Positions 18,089 through 27,401 of a stretch of DNA of 64,000 nt are shown here, one piece after another. The DNA comes from an uncultured Pelagibacteraceae bacterium (GTDB taxonomy: Bacteria > Pseudomonadota > Alphaproteobacteria > Pelagibacterales > Pelagibacteraceae). Position 1 is the first letter of the stretch, and each line of letters starts with the position of its first letter. Both the position numbers and the translations under genes were made by a program. The notes under the pieces are model-generated. The model ran no database searches, was not told the origin of the DNA, and saw only the letters and a program-made list of their open reading frames with translations. The stretch lies in NCBI GenBank assembly GCA_902516435.1, contig CABXYF010000003.1, positions 31,902-95,901 on the forward strand, in the 5' to 3' direction.

Positions 18089-18116
18089 GTTATAAACCTA
18101 CTCATTGTTTTGTCAA
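18089..18116 (-). promoter_or_regulatory. Sigma-70-type promoter of rpsD
   Basis: Read on the minus strand, TTGACA (18111-18116) and TATAAC (18089-18094) are separated by 16 bases. Predicted transcription start is around 18080-18083, leaving only about 4-7 bases before the rpsD ATG at 18076. This is one of the best -35/-10 matches in the window. It also marks the end of the upstream unit that finishes with the RNA methyltransferase at 18117. Confidence 0.7.
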
Positions 18117-18830
18117 TCAACGTTTTTTTGCTAAACTTACAAATACACTTGATAAAATACGTGTTTCCTTTGAAGATAATTCCATCCTATAAAAAATATT
18201 TCTCAAGTTCTCGAGCATTATGGGTCTCTTTTCTTTAGGTTTGAAGAACCCTATGTCCTCTAAATTTTTAATACATAAGTTAGTCATTGATAATATGTCT
18301 TTTTTAGAGGCTGCCTTAATTTTTTTAGATTTTTTAAAACTAGAATTTTTTGAATTAATAAGGTTGTGCACAACTTGAGCAATTATAATTAAACTGTGAG
18401 ACAAGTTCAGAGATTTAAAATCTGGGTTAGTTGGGATCTGAAGAGTATAATTTGCATAACTAACCTCGTTATTTGAAAGTCCTGAAGATTCAGATCCAAA
18501 TAAAAAAGCTACTTTTTTTTTATAATCAATTTTTTTTAAATCTTCTAATTGAATATGTTTAATATTTTTATTTCTAAATCTAGCAGAGGTAGCGATTACA
18601 ATATCTATATTTTTTAAAGCAGGTTCTAGATTATCAAAATTTTTACTTTTATTAACAATATTTTTTGCTCCAACTGATGTTGCTAAAATTTTATCATTTG
18701 GATAAATTGGTTTAGGATCTATTACAATCATTTTTTGAAAATTAAAATTTTTCATTGCCCGTGCGCAAGCACCTATATTTTCTGACAGCTGGGGTTTATG
18801 TAAAATAAATGAAATATTTTTATTTGACAT
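18117..18830 (-). CDS. TrmH/SpoU-family RNA methyltransferase (TrmJ-like)
   Basis: SPOUT-class SAM-dependent 2'-O-methyltransferase for tRNA or rRNA. The N-terminal IGACARAMKNF, the middle LFGSESSGLSNNEV near residues 111-124 and the knot motif SLNLSHSLIIIAQVV near 141-155 are the three SpoU motifs. Length (237) and the basic C-terminal tail match TrmJ, which methylates position 32 of tRNAs, but a related target is possible. It ends a minus-strand unit with cysS, cimA and the DUF1989 gene (gaps of 2 bases), and only 40 bases containing the rpsD promoter follow it. Confidence 0.86.
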   Translation of the reverse strand: MSNKNISFILHKPQLSENIGACARAMKNFNFQKMIVIDPKPIYPNDKILATSVGAKNIVNKSKNFDNLEPALKNIDIVIATSARFRNKNIKHIQLEDLKKIDYKKKVAFLFGSESSGLSNNEVSYANYTLQIPTNPDFKSLNLSHSLIIIAQVVHNLINSKNSSFKKSKKIKAASKKDILSMTNLCIKNLEDIGFFKPKEKRPIMLENLRNIFYRMELSSKETRILSSVFVSLAKKR

Positions 18831-18832
18831 AA

Positions 18833-19696
18833 TTATTCAATGCCGTGACTTCTATCATAATTTGAAATCTCAGATTTATCTAAATCTTTTAAATATTTTT
18901 TATCAGCTTGCCATAAACTTACTTTAAGTGGATAACATTGTGCAACATCAGAAGAATGCTCTGATCCACAATCTCCTCCTGGGCAAGCTGAAAGAGCTCC
19001 TAATAAATCTGTTTCTGCAAAAAATTCTAAATAATCACCTGGTCTTACTGGGCTTGCTTTCATAAAGTATTGTTTAGTATCATTGGTAAATCCAGTAAGC
19101 ATAAAAACATTTAAAACGTCATGAACTATTTTTTCAGCCTCATCAATTTTAAGTTTTTTTTCATTTACTAAAGCTCTGGTTAAATTTGAATGACAACAAT
19201 AATGATAATCATCACCTGAAAGAAGCTTAGAAGTATATGGATCACACCGAGTTCCAATTACATCGTGTACTGATCCACCATCTTCATCATAATCATACCA
19301 ATCTAGTGAGTCCCATGTAATAGTCGCTAAAGATCTTAGATAAGGAAAGCTACTAAACATTTTATCACCTACGGAAAGATGTGTTCCATAAAGAGCTCTT
19401 GTTTTTCCAGAATAAAATTTTTCATTTAAATTACTGAGATTGAAAAGATTTAAGTCACCAACTTGTGGACCTTCGATACTTTCAATTCTAAAAAATTCAC
19501 CTTTTTTTACTTCGAAAGTTTTGGCATCTCTAGGTGGAATTATAATTTCATTTTTTTTAGTCATATCTTTTCTTGCCAAATGCAAAATATTTAAATTTTT
19601 TTCATCAATATTATTGTTTGGGTAGCAGACAACTGGTTTTGCGCCAATTCTCTCATTAATATCTGTTGGTTTATTTGAAAACTTTTTGATCTTCAT
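18833..19696 (-). CDS. DUF1989 (urea carboxylase-associated family) protein
   Basis: Soluble 287-residue protein of the DUF1989 family. Diagnostic parts are GPQVGDLNLFNL near residue 75, GTRCDPYT near 147, YHYCCHSNL near 162, and a cysteine-rich segment ACPGGDCGSEH near 238-248 that may bind metal. Relatives occur beside urea carboxylase or in aminomethyl/guanidine metabolism, but the biochemical function is not settled. Here no urea genes are near: it lies two bases from cimA and two from the RNA methyltransferase. I would not assign a reaction. Confidence 0.8.
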   Translation of the reverse strand: MKIKKFSNKPTDINERIGAKPVVCYPNNNIDEKNLNILHLARKDMTKKNEIIIPPRDAKTFEVKKGEFFRIESIEGPQVGDLNLFNLSNLNEKFYSGKTRALYGTHLSVGDKMFSSFPYLRSLATITWDSLDWYDYDEDGGSVHDVIGTRCDPYTSKLLSGDDYHYCCHSNLTRALVNEKKLKIDEAEKIVHDVLNVFMLTGFTNDTKQYFMKASPVRPGDYLEFFAETDLLGALSACPGGDCGSEHSSDVAQCYPLKVSLWQADKKYLKDLDKSEISNYDRSHGIE

Positions 19697-19698
19697 GC

Positions 19699-21300
19699 CT
19701 AAAGACTAGCAGGAGCGTTATCTTTAAAAAGCTTGTAATCTAAGCTATCTATAAGAGCTTTAAAGGAAGCATCAATAATATTTGGAGAAACACCTATAGT
19801 AAACCAATTTAACCCTTTAGAGTCTGTACTTTCAATACTAACTCTAGTTACGGCTTCTGTTCCTGTGTTTAAAATTCTTACTTTATAGTCTAACAACTTT
19901 AGATCTTTTAAATATTCTGAATATTTCGCAAGTTTATTAACATTTTTTCTGATTGCATTATCTAATGCATTGACTGGACCATTACCCTCTCCCTCACATA
20001 AAATTTTTTGACCATCAACTTCTAACTGAGCTTTTGCAACAGAAATTATCTTTCCAGTAGAACCTTTTTTGACAGAAACATCATACTCATTGATTGAAAT
20101 ATATCTTGGTATTTCACCCATAAGTCTTCTTGCTAATAACTCAAATGATGCATCGGCTCCATCATAACTAAAGCCAGTAAACTCCCTGTCTTTTACTTCT
20201 TCTAAAAGTTTTTTAATTTTAGGATCATGTTTTTCTATTTTAATTCCAATAGAATTAAGTCTAGACATAATATTTGATTGACCTGATTGATCTGAAACAA
20301 CTATATTTCTAGTATTACCTACTTCTTCAGGATTTATATGCTCATAGGTTTTTGGATCTTTTTGAACCGCAGAAACATGCATTCCACCTTTGTGTGAAAA
20401 TGCAGATGCTCCAACATATGGTAAGTGCTTATTCGGTTTTCGATTAAGTAATTCATCTAGTAATCTAGAACATTGCGTTAAATTTTTTAAGTTTTCAGGT
20501 TTGATATTTATCTGGTATTTTTCATAAAAATCTTTTTTTAAAAAAAAGGTAGGAATTAGTGATGTTAAGTTTGCATTACCACATCTTTCTCCTAGTCCAT
20601 TTATAGTTCCTTGAACCTGTCTTACGCCTGCTTGAACTGCCATTAAACTATTCGCAACAGCATTTTCTGTGTCGTTGTGAGCATGAATTCCTAAGTTTTT
20701 TCCAGGTATATGTTTTATGACATCAGAGACAATTTTTTCTACTTCGTGAGGAAGTGTGCCTCCATTTGTATCACATAAAATAATCCATCTTGCCCCATTA
20801 TCATAAGCAGATTTTAAACACTCCAGAGCATAGTCTGCATTAGCTTTATATCCATCAAAAAAATGTTCCGCATCAAACATAAATTCTTTACCTGATTTAA
20901 CAACATGCTTTGTACTTTCACTAATATTGCTGAGATTTTCTTTATTAGAAATTCCGAGTGCTACATCAACTTGAAAATCCCATGTTTTACCAAATAGACA
21001 AACAGATGTACTTTTTGAATTGATTAATGAGGATAACATAGGGTCGTTTTCAGCACTATGTTCAGATTTTTTAGTCATACCAAATGCAGTTAGTTTAGAT
21101 GATTTGAAATTATGATCTTTATTAAAAAATTCTGTATCGGTTGGATTTGCTCCAGGCCAACCTCCCTCTATGTAATCAATACCTAATTGATCTAACGTAG
21201 TAGATATTTTTTCTTTGTCATCTAATGAAAAATCAACCCCTTGAGTTTGTGCCCCATCTCGAAGTGTTGTATCAAATATATATAATTGTTCTTTACTCAT
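19699..21300 (-). CDS. cimA: Citramalate synthase
   Basis: Condenses acetyl-CoA and pyruvate to (R)-citramalate, the threonine-independent entry to isoleucine. N-terminal HMGL/TIM-barrel motif FDTTLRDGAQTQGVDFS near residues 9-25, metal-binding HAHNDTENAVANS near 210-222, and a C-terminal LeuA dimer/allosteric domain (about 410-525). The 533-residue length and the AQTQG variant of the motif separate this branch from 2-isopropylmalate synthase. Its start overlaps the end of cysS by 4 bases. Homocitrate synthase is unlikely because of the motif and length. Confidence 0.9.
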   Translation of the reverse strand: MSKEQLYIFDTTLRDGAQTQGVDFSLDDKEKISTTLDQLGIDYIEGGWPGANPTDTEFFNKDHNFKSSKLTAFGMTKKSEHSAENDPMLSSLINSKSTSVCLFGKTWDFQVDVALGISNKENLSNISESTKHVVKSGKEFMFDAEHFFDGYKANADYALECLKSAYDNGARWIILCDTNGGTLPHEVEKIVSDVIKHIPGKNLGIHAHNDTENAVANSLMAVQAGVRQVQGTINGLGERCGNANLTSLIPTFFLKKDFYEKYQINIKPENLKNLTQCSRLLDELLNRKPNKHLPYVGASAFSHKGGMHVSAVQKDPKTYEHINPEEVGNTRNIVVSDQSGQSNIMSRLNSIGIKIEKHDPKIKKLLEEVKDREFTGFSYDGADASFELLARRLMGEIPRYISINEYDVSVKKGSTGKIISVAKAQLEVDGQKILCEGEGNGPVNALDNAIRKNVNKLAKYSEYLKDLKLLDYKVRILNTGTEAVTRVSIESTDSKGLNWFTIGVSPNIIDASFKALIDSLDYKLFKDNAPASL

Positions 21301-22652
21301 TTAAATTTCCACGTCGTTTTACCATCTTTATCTTCTATTAAAACACCTTTGTCTAAAAGGTTATCTCTTATTTTATCAGCTTCTTCATAGTTTTTATCTT
21401 CTCTAGCTTTATCTCTAAGTTTAATTTTATTTAAAATTTCAGCTTCGGTTATTAAAATTTTATTTTTCTTAAATGCAAGCCATTGATTTTCTGTTTCATT
21501 TAATAATCCAATGAAATTACATGCAGAATTAAATAATATTTTATCAGATGAATTACCTTTCTGAGCTTTTTCATACAATTCATGAAGATTGGCAATATAT
21601 CCTGGAGTATTTATGTCGTCATAGAGTGGTTTTAAAATTTCTTCATCAATTTCTACTCCTTGATAATCAGATAAATAGACATTATACCATTTGTTAATTG
21701 TATTTTGACAATCACTTAAAAGTTTGTCATTCCAGTCTAATGGCTGTTTATAATGGGCACTCATTAAAGCTAATCTTAATACTTGACCACTTACTTTATT
21801 TCTAAAATTCTTAATTTTTAAAATATTACCTTGCGATTTAGCCATTTTTTCATTCGACATTGTTATAAACGCATTATGTAACCAGTAGTTTGCAAAAACT
21901 TTTGTATCATTTGCACATCTTGATTGAGCAATTTCGTTTTCATGATGTGGAAATAATAAGTCTATACCACCACCATGAATATCAAATTCATTTCCTAGAA
22001 ATTTTTTTGACATTGCTGAACACTCTAAATGCCAACCAGGTCTACCCTTACCCCAAGGAGAGTCCCAAGAGGGTTCGTCATTTTCCGACGGCTTCCACAA
22101 TACAAAATCCTCTGAATTTTTTTTATTTTCACTTATTTCAACTCTTGATCCAGCAATTAATTCTTTTAAATTTTTGTTAGAAAGTTTTCCATAATCTTTG
22201 AATTTATTTACTTCAAAATAAATATGTTTATTAACTTCATAAGCAAAGCCTTTTTTTATTAAATCAGAAACCATTTCAACCATTAAATTAATATGTTCGG
22301 TAGCTTTTGGTTGGTGTGTAGGGTTATCGCAATTTAAATATTCACAATCAATCTCGAAACTCTTAATAACAGTGTTGGTTAATTCAGATATTGAAATGTT
22401 ATTTTCTTTTGAAAAATTTATTATTTTGTCATCAACATCAGTTATATTTCTTACATAGGTAACTTTAGTATATTTTTTTTTAAAAATTTTATAAAGGATA
22501 TCAAAAACTACAATAGGTCTCGCATTACCAATATGAGGATCATCGTAGACTGTTGGACCACAAACGTACATTCTGATATTTTTTTCATCAATAGGGACAA
22601 ACTTTTCTTTTTTGTTATTAAGATTATTAGTTAAAAAAATATCATTACTCAT
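21297..22652 (-). CDS. cysS: Cysteinyl-tRNA synthetase
   Basis: Class I synthetase that charges tRNA-Cys. The CGPTVYDDPHIGNARP segment at residues 31-46 contains the zinc-ligand Cys31 and the HIGH-type motif; KMAKSQGN near 268 is the KMSKS loop. The GGGIDLLFPHHENEIAQS segment carries the other zinc ligands. At 451 residues it is full length. It is the first gene of a minus-strand unit with cimA, the DUF1989 gene and the RNA methyltransferase. A hairpin with a T-run between nadE and this gene probably separates the transcripts. Confidence 0.97.
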   Translation of the reverse strand: MSNDIFLTNNLNNKKEKFVPIDEKNIRMYVCGPTVYDDPHIGNARPIVVFDILYKIFKKKYTKVTYVRNITDVDDKIINFSKENNISISELTNTVIKSFEIDCEYLNCDNPTHQPKATEHINLMVEMVSDLIKKGFAYEVNKHIYFEVNKFKDYGKLSNKNLKELIAGSRVEISENKKNSEDFVLWKPSENDEPSWDSPWGKGRPGWHLECSAMSKKFLGNEFDIHGGGIDLLFPHHENEIAQSRCANDTKVFANYWLHNAFITMSNEKMAKSQGNILKIKNFRNKVSGQVLRLALMSAHYKQPLDWNDKLLSDCQNTINKWYNVYLSDYQGVEIDEEILKPLYDDINTPGYIANLHELYEKAQKGNSSDKILFNSACNFIGLLNETENQWLAFKKNKILITEAEILNKIKLRDKAREDKNYEEADKIRDNLLDKGVLIEDKDGKTTWKFK

Positions 22653-22670
22653 GATTTTAGGAATATACTT

Positions 22671-22695
22671 AAAAAATAGATTTGTGAATCTATTT
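22671..22695 (-). terminator. Probable intrinsic terminator of nadE
   Basis: On the minus strand a 9-bp stem (22687-22695 with 22674-22682) with a 4-base loop is followed by a run of T residues through 22671. It sits just after the nadE stop at 22698. The stem is AT-rich with few G-C pairs, so termination may be weak. Confidence 0.55.
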
Positions 22696-22697
22696 GA

Positions 22698-23435
22698 TTA
22701 ATTTGGAATTATGCATACAGGAATTGGCTCCATTTTATGCATATTTTGTTTTCTAATTGTTTCGTATTTAGATCGATTCGAGGAATTTGGATTGGTCATC
22801 GCTTCCTCTAATTCCTCATATTTTAAACCTAACTGACCTTCGTCTGTTCTTCCATCGTCCCACAATCCATCAGTAGGAGCTGCATCAATTATTTCTTTTA
22901 AAATTCCAAGTTCTTTTCCAATTTCCCAAATTTGCGTCTTATTACAATCTGCTATTGGCGAAATATCAACTCCACCATCACCATATTTTGTATAAAAACC
23001 TACTCCAAAATCTTCTACTTTGTTACCTGTTCCAACAACAATTCCTTTATTTGCTGCAGCAACTTGATAAAGAGTTGTCATTCTTAATCTTGCTCTGGAA
23101 TTTGCCATTCCATGCTCATCACCAAATTTTGATAAGCTTGCATTAAAAGCTAAAAATAATTCATCTAAATTAATTGTGTGCGCCTCTACATTTTTGAAGT
23201 TCTTTACAAGCCATTCCTGATGTTTAAGGCTTAAATCGTGTTGATGCGATTTTTGTCTAATGGGCATTGATAAAACAATTGTTTTAAGTCCTGTCATTGC
23301 ACTTAAAGTACTAGAAACAGATGAGTCAATTCCTCCTGAAATTCCAATAACTAAAGCCTCTGCTCTTTTGGGCATGTTGTTTGCATAGTCTTTTATCCAA
23401 TTTGAGATAAATTTTACTTTTTCTGAAGTATTCAT
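22698..23435 (-). CDS. nadE: Ammonia-dependent NAD synthetase
   Basis: Amidates nicotinic acid adenine dinucleotide to NAD+. The PP-loop ATPase motif ISGGIDSSVSS (about residues 31-41) is intact, as are GTGNKVEDFGVGFYTKYGDGGVDI near 136-159 and the C-terminal DGRTDEGQLGL. At 245 residues it lacks the N-terminal glutaminase domain and so depends on free ammonia, as in E. coli NadE. It lies 37 bases after the DAHP synthase gene on the same strand. Confidence 0.95.
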   Translation of the reverse strand: MNTSEKVKFISNWIKDYANNMPKRAEALVIGISGGIDSSVSSTLSAMTGLKTIVLSMPIRQKSHQHDLSLKHQEWLVKNFKNVEAHTINLDELFLAFNASLSKFGDEHGMANSRARLRMTTLYQVAAANKGIVVGTGNKVEDFGVGFYTKYGDGGVDISPIADCNKTQIWEIGKELGILKEIIDAAPTDGLWDDGRTDEGQLGLKYEELEEAMTNPNSSNRSKYETIRKQNMHKMEPIPVCIIPN

Positions 23436-23472
23436 AATTTTCTTTTAATAAAAATTTTTATTAAAACAAGTT

Positions 23473-24858
23473 TTAAGATGCCGCTTGAATTGTATTTTTG
23501 GAATAAGTGCTATTCTTTTTAATCTCATCTGAAATTAAAAAAGCTAATTCCAAAGCTTGATCCGAGTTCAATCTTGGATCGCAATGAGTATGATATCTGC
23601 TCGATAAATCTGCATCTGAAATTTTTCTTGCCCCACCTGTACATTCTGTCACATCTTGTCCAGTCATTTCAACATGTAGACCGCCTGCATACGTTCCCTC
23701 TGATTGATGGATGCCAAAAACATTTTTAACTTCATTGACTACATTGTTGAAGGGTCTAGTTTTAAAACCAGTAGTTGATACGATGGTGTTTCCATGCATT
23801 GGATCACATGACCAAATAACATTTAGTCCTTCTTTTTTTATTCCTCTAATCAACTTCGGTAAAAATTTTTCAACATTTTGATGCCCAAATCTTGATATTA
23901 AAGTTATTTTACCTTTTTCATTTTTTGGATTTAACACCTGACAGATTTTAGCAATTTCATCAGGTTTTGAAGTTGGTCCACATTTAATTCCTATTGGATT
24001 TTCAATTCCTTTACAAAATTCAATATGACCACCATCTAATTGTCTTGTTCTATCTCCAATCCAAACAAAATGAGCTGATGTATCATGATACTCACCAGTT
24101 GTTGAGTCAACTCTCGTCATGCTTTCTTCAAATGGTAAATGCAAAGCTTCGTGAGATGTCCAAAAATTTACTGTATATAATCTATTATTGAAATCTGAGG
24201 TAATCCCACATGCTTCCATAAATGCTAAGGCATCTGCTATTTTATCTTCTAAATCTTTAAATTTTTTAGCTTGTGGACTTTTTTTGATATAATCTAAATT
24301 CCATAAATGCACCTTATTTAAATCAGCAAAACCACCTTTAGAGAATGCTCTTAATAAATTTAATGTAGATGCCGACTGTGAGTAAGCTTTAAACATTCTT
24401 TTTGGATCTGGTCTTCTTGCTTTTTCTGTAAATTCAATAGCATTAATATTGTCTCCCAAATAACTTGGTAATTCAATTTCACCTTGTTTTTCTGTGGGTG
24501 CACTTCTGGGTTTTGAGAACTGACCTGCAATTCTTCCAAGCTTTACAACAGGTAGTGACGCAGAGTAAGTAAGAATTAAAGACATTTGAAGTATTACTTT
24601 AAATGTGTCTCTGATGTTGTCCGGGTGAAATTCTGCAAAACTCTCAGCACAATCTCCTCCTTGAAGAAGAAAAGCTTTACCTTCTGAGACTTTAGCGAGT
24701 TGCTCTTTAAGGTGTCTAGTCTCACCAGCAAATACTAATGGTGGAAATGTTTTTAATTTATTTAATACAGAACTTAGCTCCTGTTCATCATCATAAGTAG
24801 GTATGTGCTTAACAGGATATTTCCGCCAACTATTAATTTTCCAATTTTTCATATTCAA
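23473..24858 (-). CDS. Class II DAHP synthase
   Basis: First step of the shikimate pathway: phosphoenolpyruvate plus erythrose 4-phosphate gives DAHP. The 461-residue plant/mycobacterial type II form is recognised from LQGGDCAESF (residues 81-90) with the metal-binding Cys, RMFKAYSQSA, HFVWIGDRTRQLDG, IGIKCGPTSKPDE and RYHTHCDPRLN. It has no similarity to the class I AroF/G/H enzymes. It lies 29 bases after glmS on the minus strand. No leader peptide or TRAP-like regulatory element is visible. Confidence 0.96.
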   Translation of the reverse strand: MNMKNWKINSWRKYPVKHIPTYDDEQELSSVLNKLKTFPPLVFAGETRHLKEQLAKVSEGKAFLLQGGDCAESFAEFHPDNIRDTFKVILQMSLILTYSASLPVVKLGRIAGQFSKPRSAPTEKQGEIELPSYLGDNINAIEFTEKARRPDPKRMFKAYSQSASTLNLLRAFSKGGFADLNKVHLWNLDYIKKSPQAKKFKDLEDKIADALAFMEACGITSDFNNRLYTVNFWTSHEALHLPFEESMTRVDSTTGEYHDTSAHFVWIGDRTRQLDGGHIEFCKGIENPIGIKCGPTSKPDEIAKICQVLNPKNEKGKITLISRFGHQNVEKFLPKLIRGIKKEGLNVIWSCDPMHGNTIVSTTGFKTRPFNNVVNEVKNVFGIHQSEGTYAGGLHVEMTGQDVTECTGGARKISDADLSSRYHTHCDPRLNSDQALELAFLISDEIKKNSTYSKNTIQAAS

Positions 24859-24887
24859 CCTAAAAGTGTTTTAACAGAGTTTTTATA

Positions 24888-26708
24888 TTATTCAACAGTG
24901 ACAGATTTAGCCAAATTTCTAGGCTTATCTATATCATATCCTTTTTTAAGAGCAGAATAGTATGCTAATTTTTGAAGAGGTATCGTCAAAAGAAAAGGGA
25001 GTAGATCTTCATTAGTATTTTCAACCTCTATAGTTTCCCAAATATTTTCAGAGACAATTTCATCTTTGCTCTTGTTGGTAATAAGTAAAACTTTTGCACC
25101 TCTTGCTATCACTTCCTGCATATTTGAAATAGTTTTTTTATAGTAATTATCTCTCGGCGCCAAAACTACTACAGGCATTCCATCTTCTATTAATGCGAGA
25201 GGACCATGCTTCATTTCACCAGCTGGGTAACCTTCAGCGTGAACATATGATAATTCTTTTAATTTTAAGGCACCCTCAAGTGCTATTGGGAATGAAAAAC
25301 CTCGCCCTAAAAACATTGAACCTTTTGCTTCATTAAATGTTGACGATATTACTTGAATTTCATTATCTATTAATAACGATTTTTCAATCAAAGTTGGTAA
25401 ATTCTGTAACTCTTTAATCTTTTGTTTATAAATTTCTTCATTAATTTCATTTCTTAAATATCCAAGTTTTAATGTTAAGATATAAAGAATAAGAATTTGT
25501 CCTAAAAAAGCTTTGGTAGAAGCTACACCAATTTCAGGACCACAGTGAATTGGTAAAACAAAATTAGAGTCTCTAGCAATTGAGCTTTCAATAACATTAA
25601 CTACGGCACATGTTTTCATTTTATTTTTATTACATAAATCTAATGCCGCATAAGTATCAGCAGTTTCTCCAGATTGAGAAACGAACACGTATAAACTATC
25701 TTTTTTAAATCTATTTTTTCGGTATCTAAATTCAGATGCTATATCAACATTAACATCAATCATTGTTAGCTCTTCAAACCAATATTTAGCCATAAGACAA
25801 GAATGGTATGCAGTACCACAACCTATTAGAGTTATTGAATTAATTTCTTTTATTTCCCAAGGAAAATTCATGATATTGATATCCAAATTTGTTTTATCTG
25901 TATATTCTTTTATTCCTGTCTTTATTGAAGTTGGCTGTTCTTCTATTTCCTTAACCATAAAATGTTTAAAGTCTCCTTTATCATAACTAGCCTCATCCGA
26001 TGATAGTTCTAAGATTTTTTTATTTATTTTTTTTCCCTCTACATTAAAAAAATTGACTTGATCATTTTTGATAATGCAAAATTCGCCGTCATCAAGATAA
26101 GTAATTTTATTTGTCATTGATTTTAATGCGTAGGAGTCTGATCCAAGATAATTTTCGTTTGGTCCATAACCAACAGCTAAAGGAGATCCTCTACGAGCGC
26201 CAACTATTAAATCAGGAACATCTTTAAAAATAATTCCAAGAGCAAAGCTACCGTGTAGCTGTTTTAAAGTATTTGTAATCGCTTCTTCTAGATCATAAGT
26301 TTTTAAATTTTCAGTAATAAGATGAACAATTACCTCTGTGTCTGTTTGTGATTTAAACTTATGACCTTTATTAATTAAATACTTTTTTAGTATAGTTGAG
26401 TTTTCAATTATTCCGTTATGAACAACTGAAACGTTATGAGATGAGTGAGGATGAGCGTTAACACTATTTGGAACACCATGAGTTGCCCATCTCACATGTC
26501 CTATACCTATATTTCCTTTTAAATTTTTTAAATCAAAATTTTCTTCTAAACTATTTACTCGACCCTCAGATTTAACCTCATTAATTTGACCCTCAAAAAG
26601 AGTGGCGATACCTGCTGAATCATATCCTCTATACTCAAGTTTCTTTAGAGAATTTATAATACTGACAGATACAGGTTTGTTACTTGAAATTCCAACAATA
26701 CCACACAT
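24888..26708 (-). CDS. glmS: Glucosamine-6-phosphate synthase
   Basis: Makes glucosamine 6-phosphate from fructose 6-phosphate and glutamine, the entry to UDP-GlcNAc. The N-terminal class II glutaminase begins MCGIVGISSN with nucleophile Cys2; two SIS isomerase domains follow (about 285-425 and 455-590, including SQSGETADTYA and GRGFSFPIALEGALKLKE). The C-terminal tail ends with SVTVE, as in E. coli GlmS. Full length at 606. It is three bases from the GlmU-like acetyltransferase domain gene, so two pathway steps are cotranscribed. Confidence 0.97.
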   Translation of the reverse strand: MCGIVGISSNKPVSVSIINSLKKLEYRGYDSAGIATLFEGQINEVKSEGRVNSLEENFDLKNLKGNIGIGHVRWATHGVPNSVNAHPHSSHNVSVVHNGIIENSTILKKYLINKGHKFKSQTDTEVIVHLITENLKTYDLEEAITNTLKQLHGSFALGIIFKDVPDLIVGARRGSPLAVGYGPNENYLGSDSYALKSMTNKITYLDDGEFCIIKNDQVNFFNVEGKKINKKILELSSDEASYDKGDFKHFMVKEIEEQPTSIKTGIKEYTDKTNLDINIMNFPWEIKEINSITLIGCGTAYHSCLMAKYWFEELTMIDVNVDIASEFRYRKNRFKKDSLYVFVSQSGETADTYAALDLCNKNKMKTCAVVNVIESSIARDSNFVLPIHCGPEIGVASTKAFLGQILILYILTLKLGYLRNEINEEIYKQKIKELQNLPTLIEKSLLIDNEIQVISSTFNEAKGSMFLGRGFSFPIALEGALKLKELSYVHAEGYPAGEMKHGPLALIEDGMPVVVLAPRDNYYKKTISNMQEVIARGAKVLLITNKSKDEIVSENIWETIEVENTNEDLLPFLLTIPLQKLAYYSALKKGYDIDKPRNLAKSVTVE

Positions 26709-26711
26709 AAT

Positions 26712-27332
26712 TTATTTCTTTCTTTTGTAATTTTTAATTTCAGTTTGTAATGATCTGGTAAGTGCTAAGGATTTTTTTGATACATTTTTTGTGATTACTG
26801 AACCTGCTCCAACTACACTTTCACTATTTATTGTTAAAGGTGCAACTAATGCAGAATTTGATCCTATAAATACTTTATCTTTAATTAATGTTTTGCTTTT
26901 TTTTATACCATCATAGTTACAGGTTATTGTGCCTGCACCAATATTTACAGATTTTCCAAGTTTACTATCTCCAATATAAGATAAGTGATTGATCTTAGAT
27001 TTTTTACCTACAATACTTTTTTTAACTTCAACAAAATTTCCTATTTTAGATCCTTCTTTTAAAACTGTTTCAGGTCTTATTCTTGCATATGGACCAATCT
27101 CAACTTTGTTTTCAATTTTACATTCCTCAAGGTGTGAAAATGATTTAATTATTACATTATTTCCAATTTTGACCTTTGGTCCAAAAACAACATAAGGTTC
27201 GATAAATACATTTTTTCCAATCTTGGTGTCTTTTGAAAAAAAAATTGTCTCAGGTCCTGACATTTTGACACCCAATTTCAAGAACATGTTTCTCAATTTA
27301 GTTTGAAATTTTTGTGTATTTAATTGTTTCAT
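26712..27332 (-). CDS. glmU: Stand-alone GlmU C-terminal (acetyltransferase) domain
   Basis: Left-handed beta-helix acetyltransferase matching only the second half of bifunctional GlmU. The first residues (FLKLGVKMSGPETIFFSKDT, about 18-37) correspond to the linker and start of the helix in full-length enzymes. Hexapeptide repeats continue through FVEVKKSIVGKKSKINHLSYIGD and GAGTITCNYDG, with the acetyl-CoA and GlcN-1-P site residues present. At 206 residues it lacks the N-terminal uridyltransferase domain (about 230 residues). Only 69 bases separate it from the divergent gph gene, so the missing half is not hidden by a frameshift here. Cotranscription with glmS supports a role in amino-sugar synthesis; the uridyltransferase must come from another gene. 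Confidence 0.88.
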   Translation of the reverse strand: MKQLNTQKFQTKLRNMFLKLGVKMSGPETIFFSKDTKIGKNVFIEPYVVFGPKVKIGNNVIIKSFSHLEECKIENKVEIGPYARIRPETVLKEGSKIGNFVEVKKSIVGKKSKINHLSYIGDSKLGKSVNIGAGTITCNYDGIKKSKTLIKDKVFIGSNSALVAPLTINSESVVGAGSVITKNVSKKSLALTRSLQTEIKNYKRKK

Positions 27333-27401
27333 TTAAATTTTGTTTACATTAAGTATATAATTTAATTAATTCACAAAATATTTCTTTAAAATACTTTTAT
27401 A

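Noticed and set aside
23443..23466. AT-only palindrome between the DAHP synthase and nadE genes
   Set aside because: The stem has no G-C pair and no distinct T-run beyond itself, so it is likely to be base-composition noise rather than a terminator.
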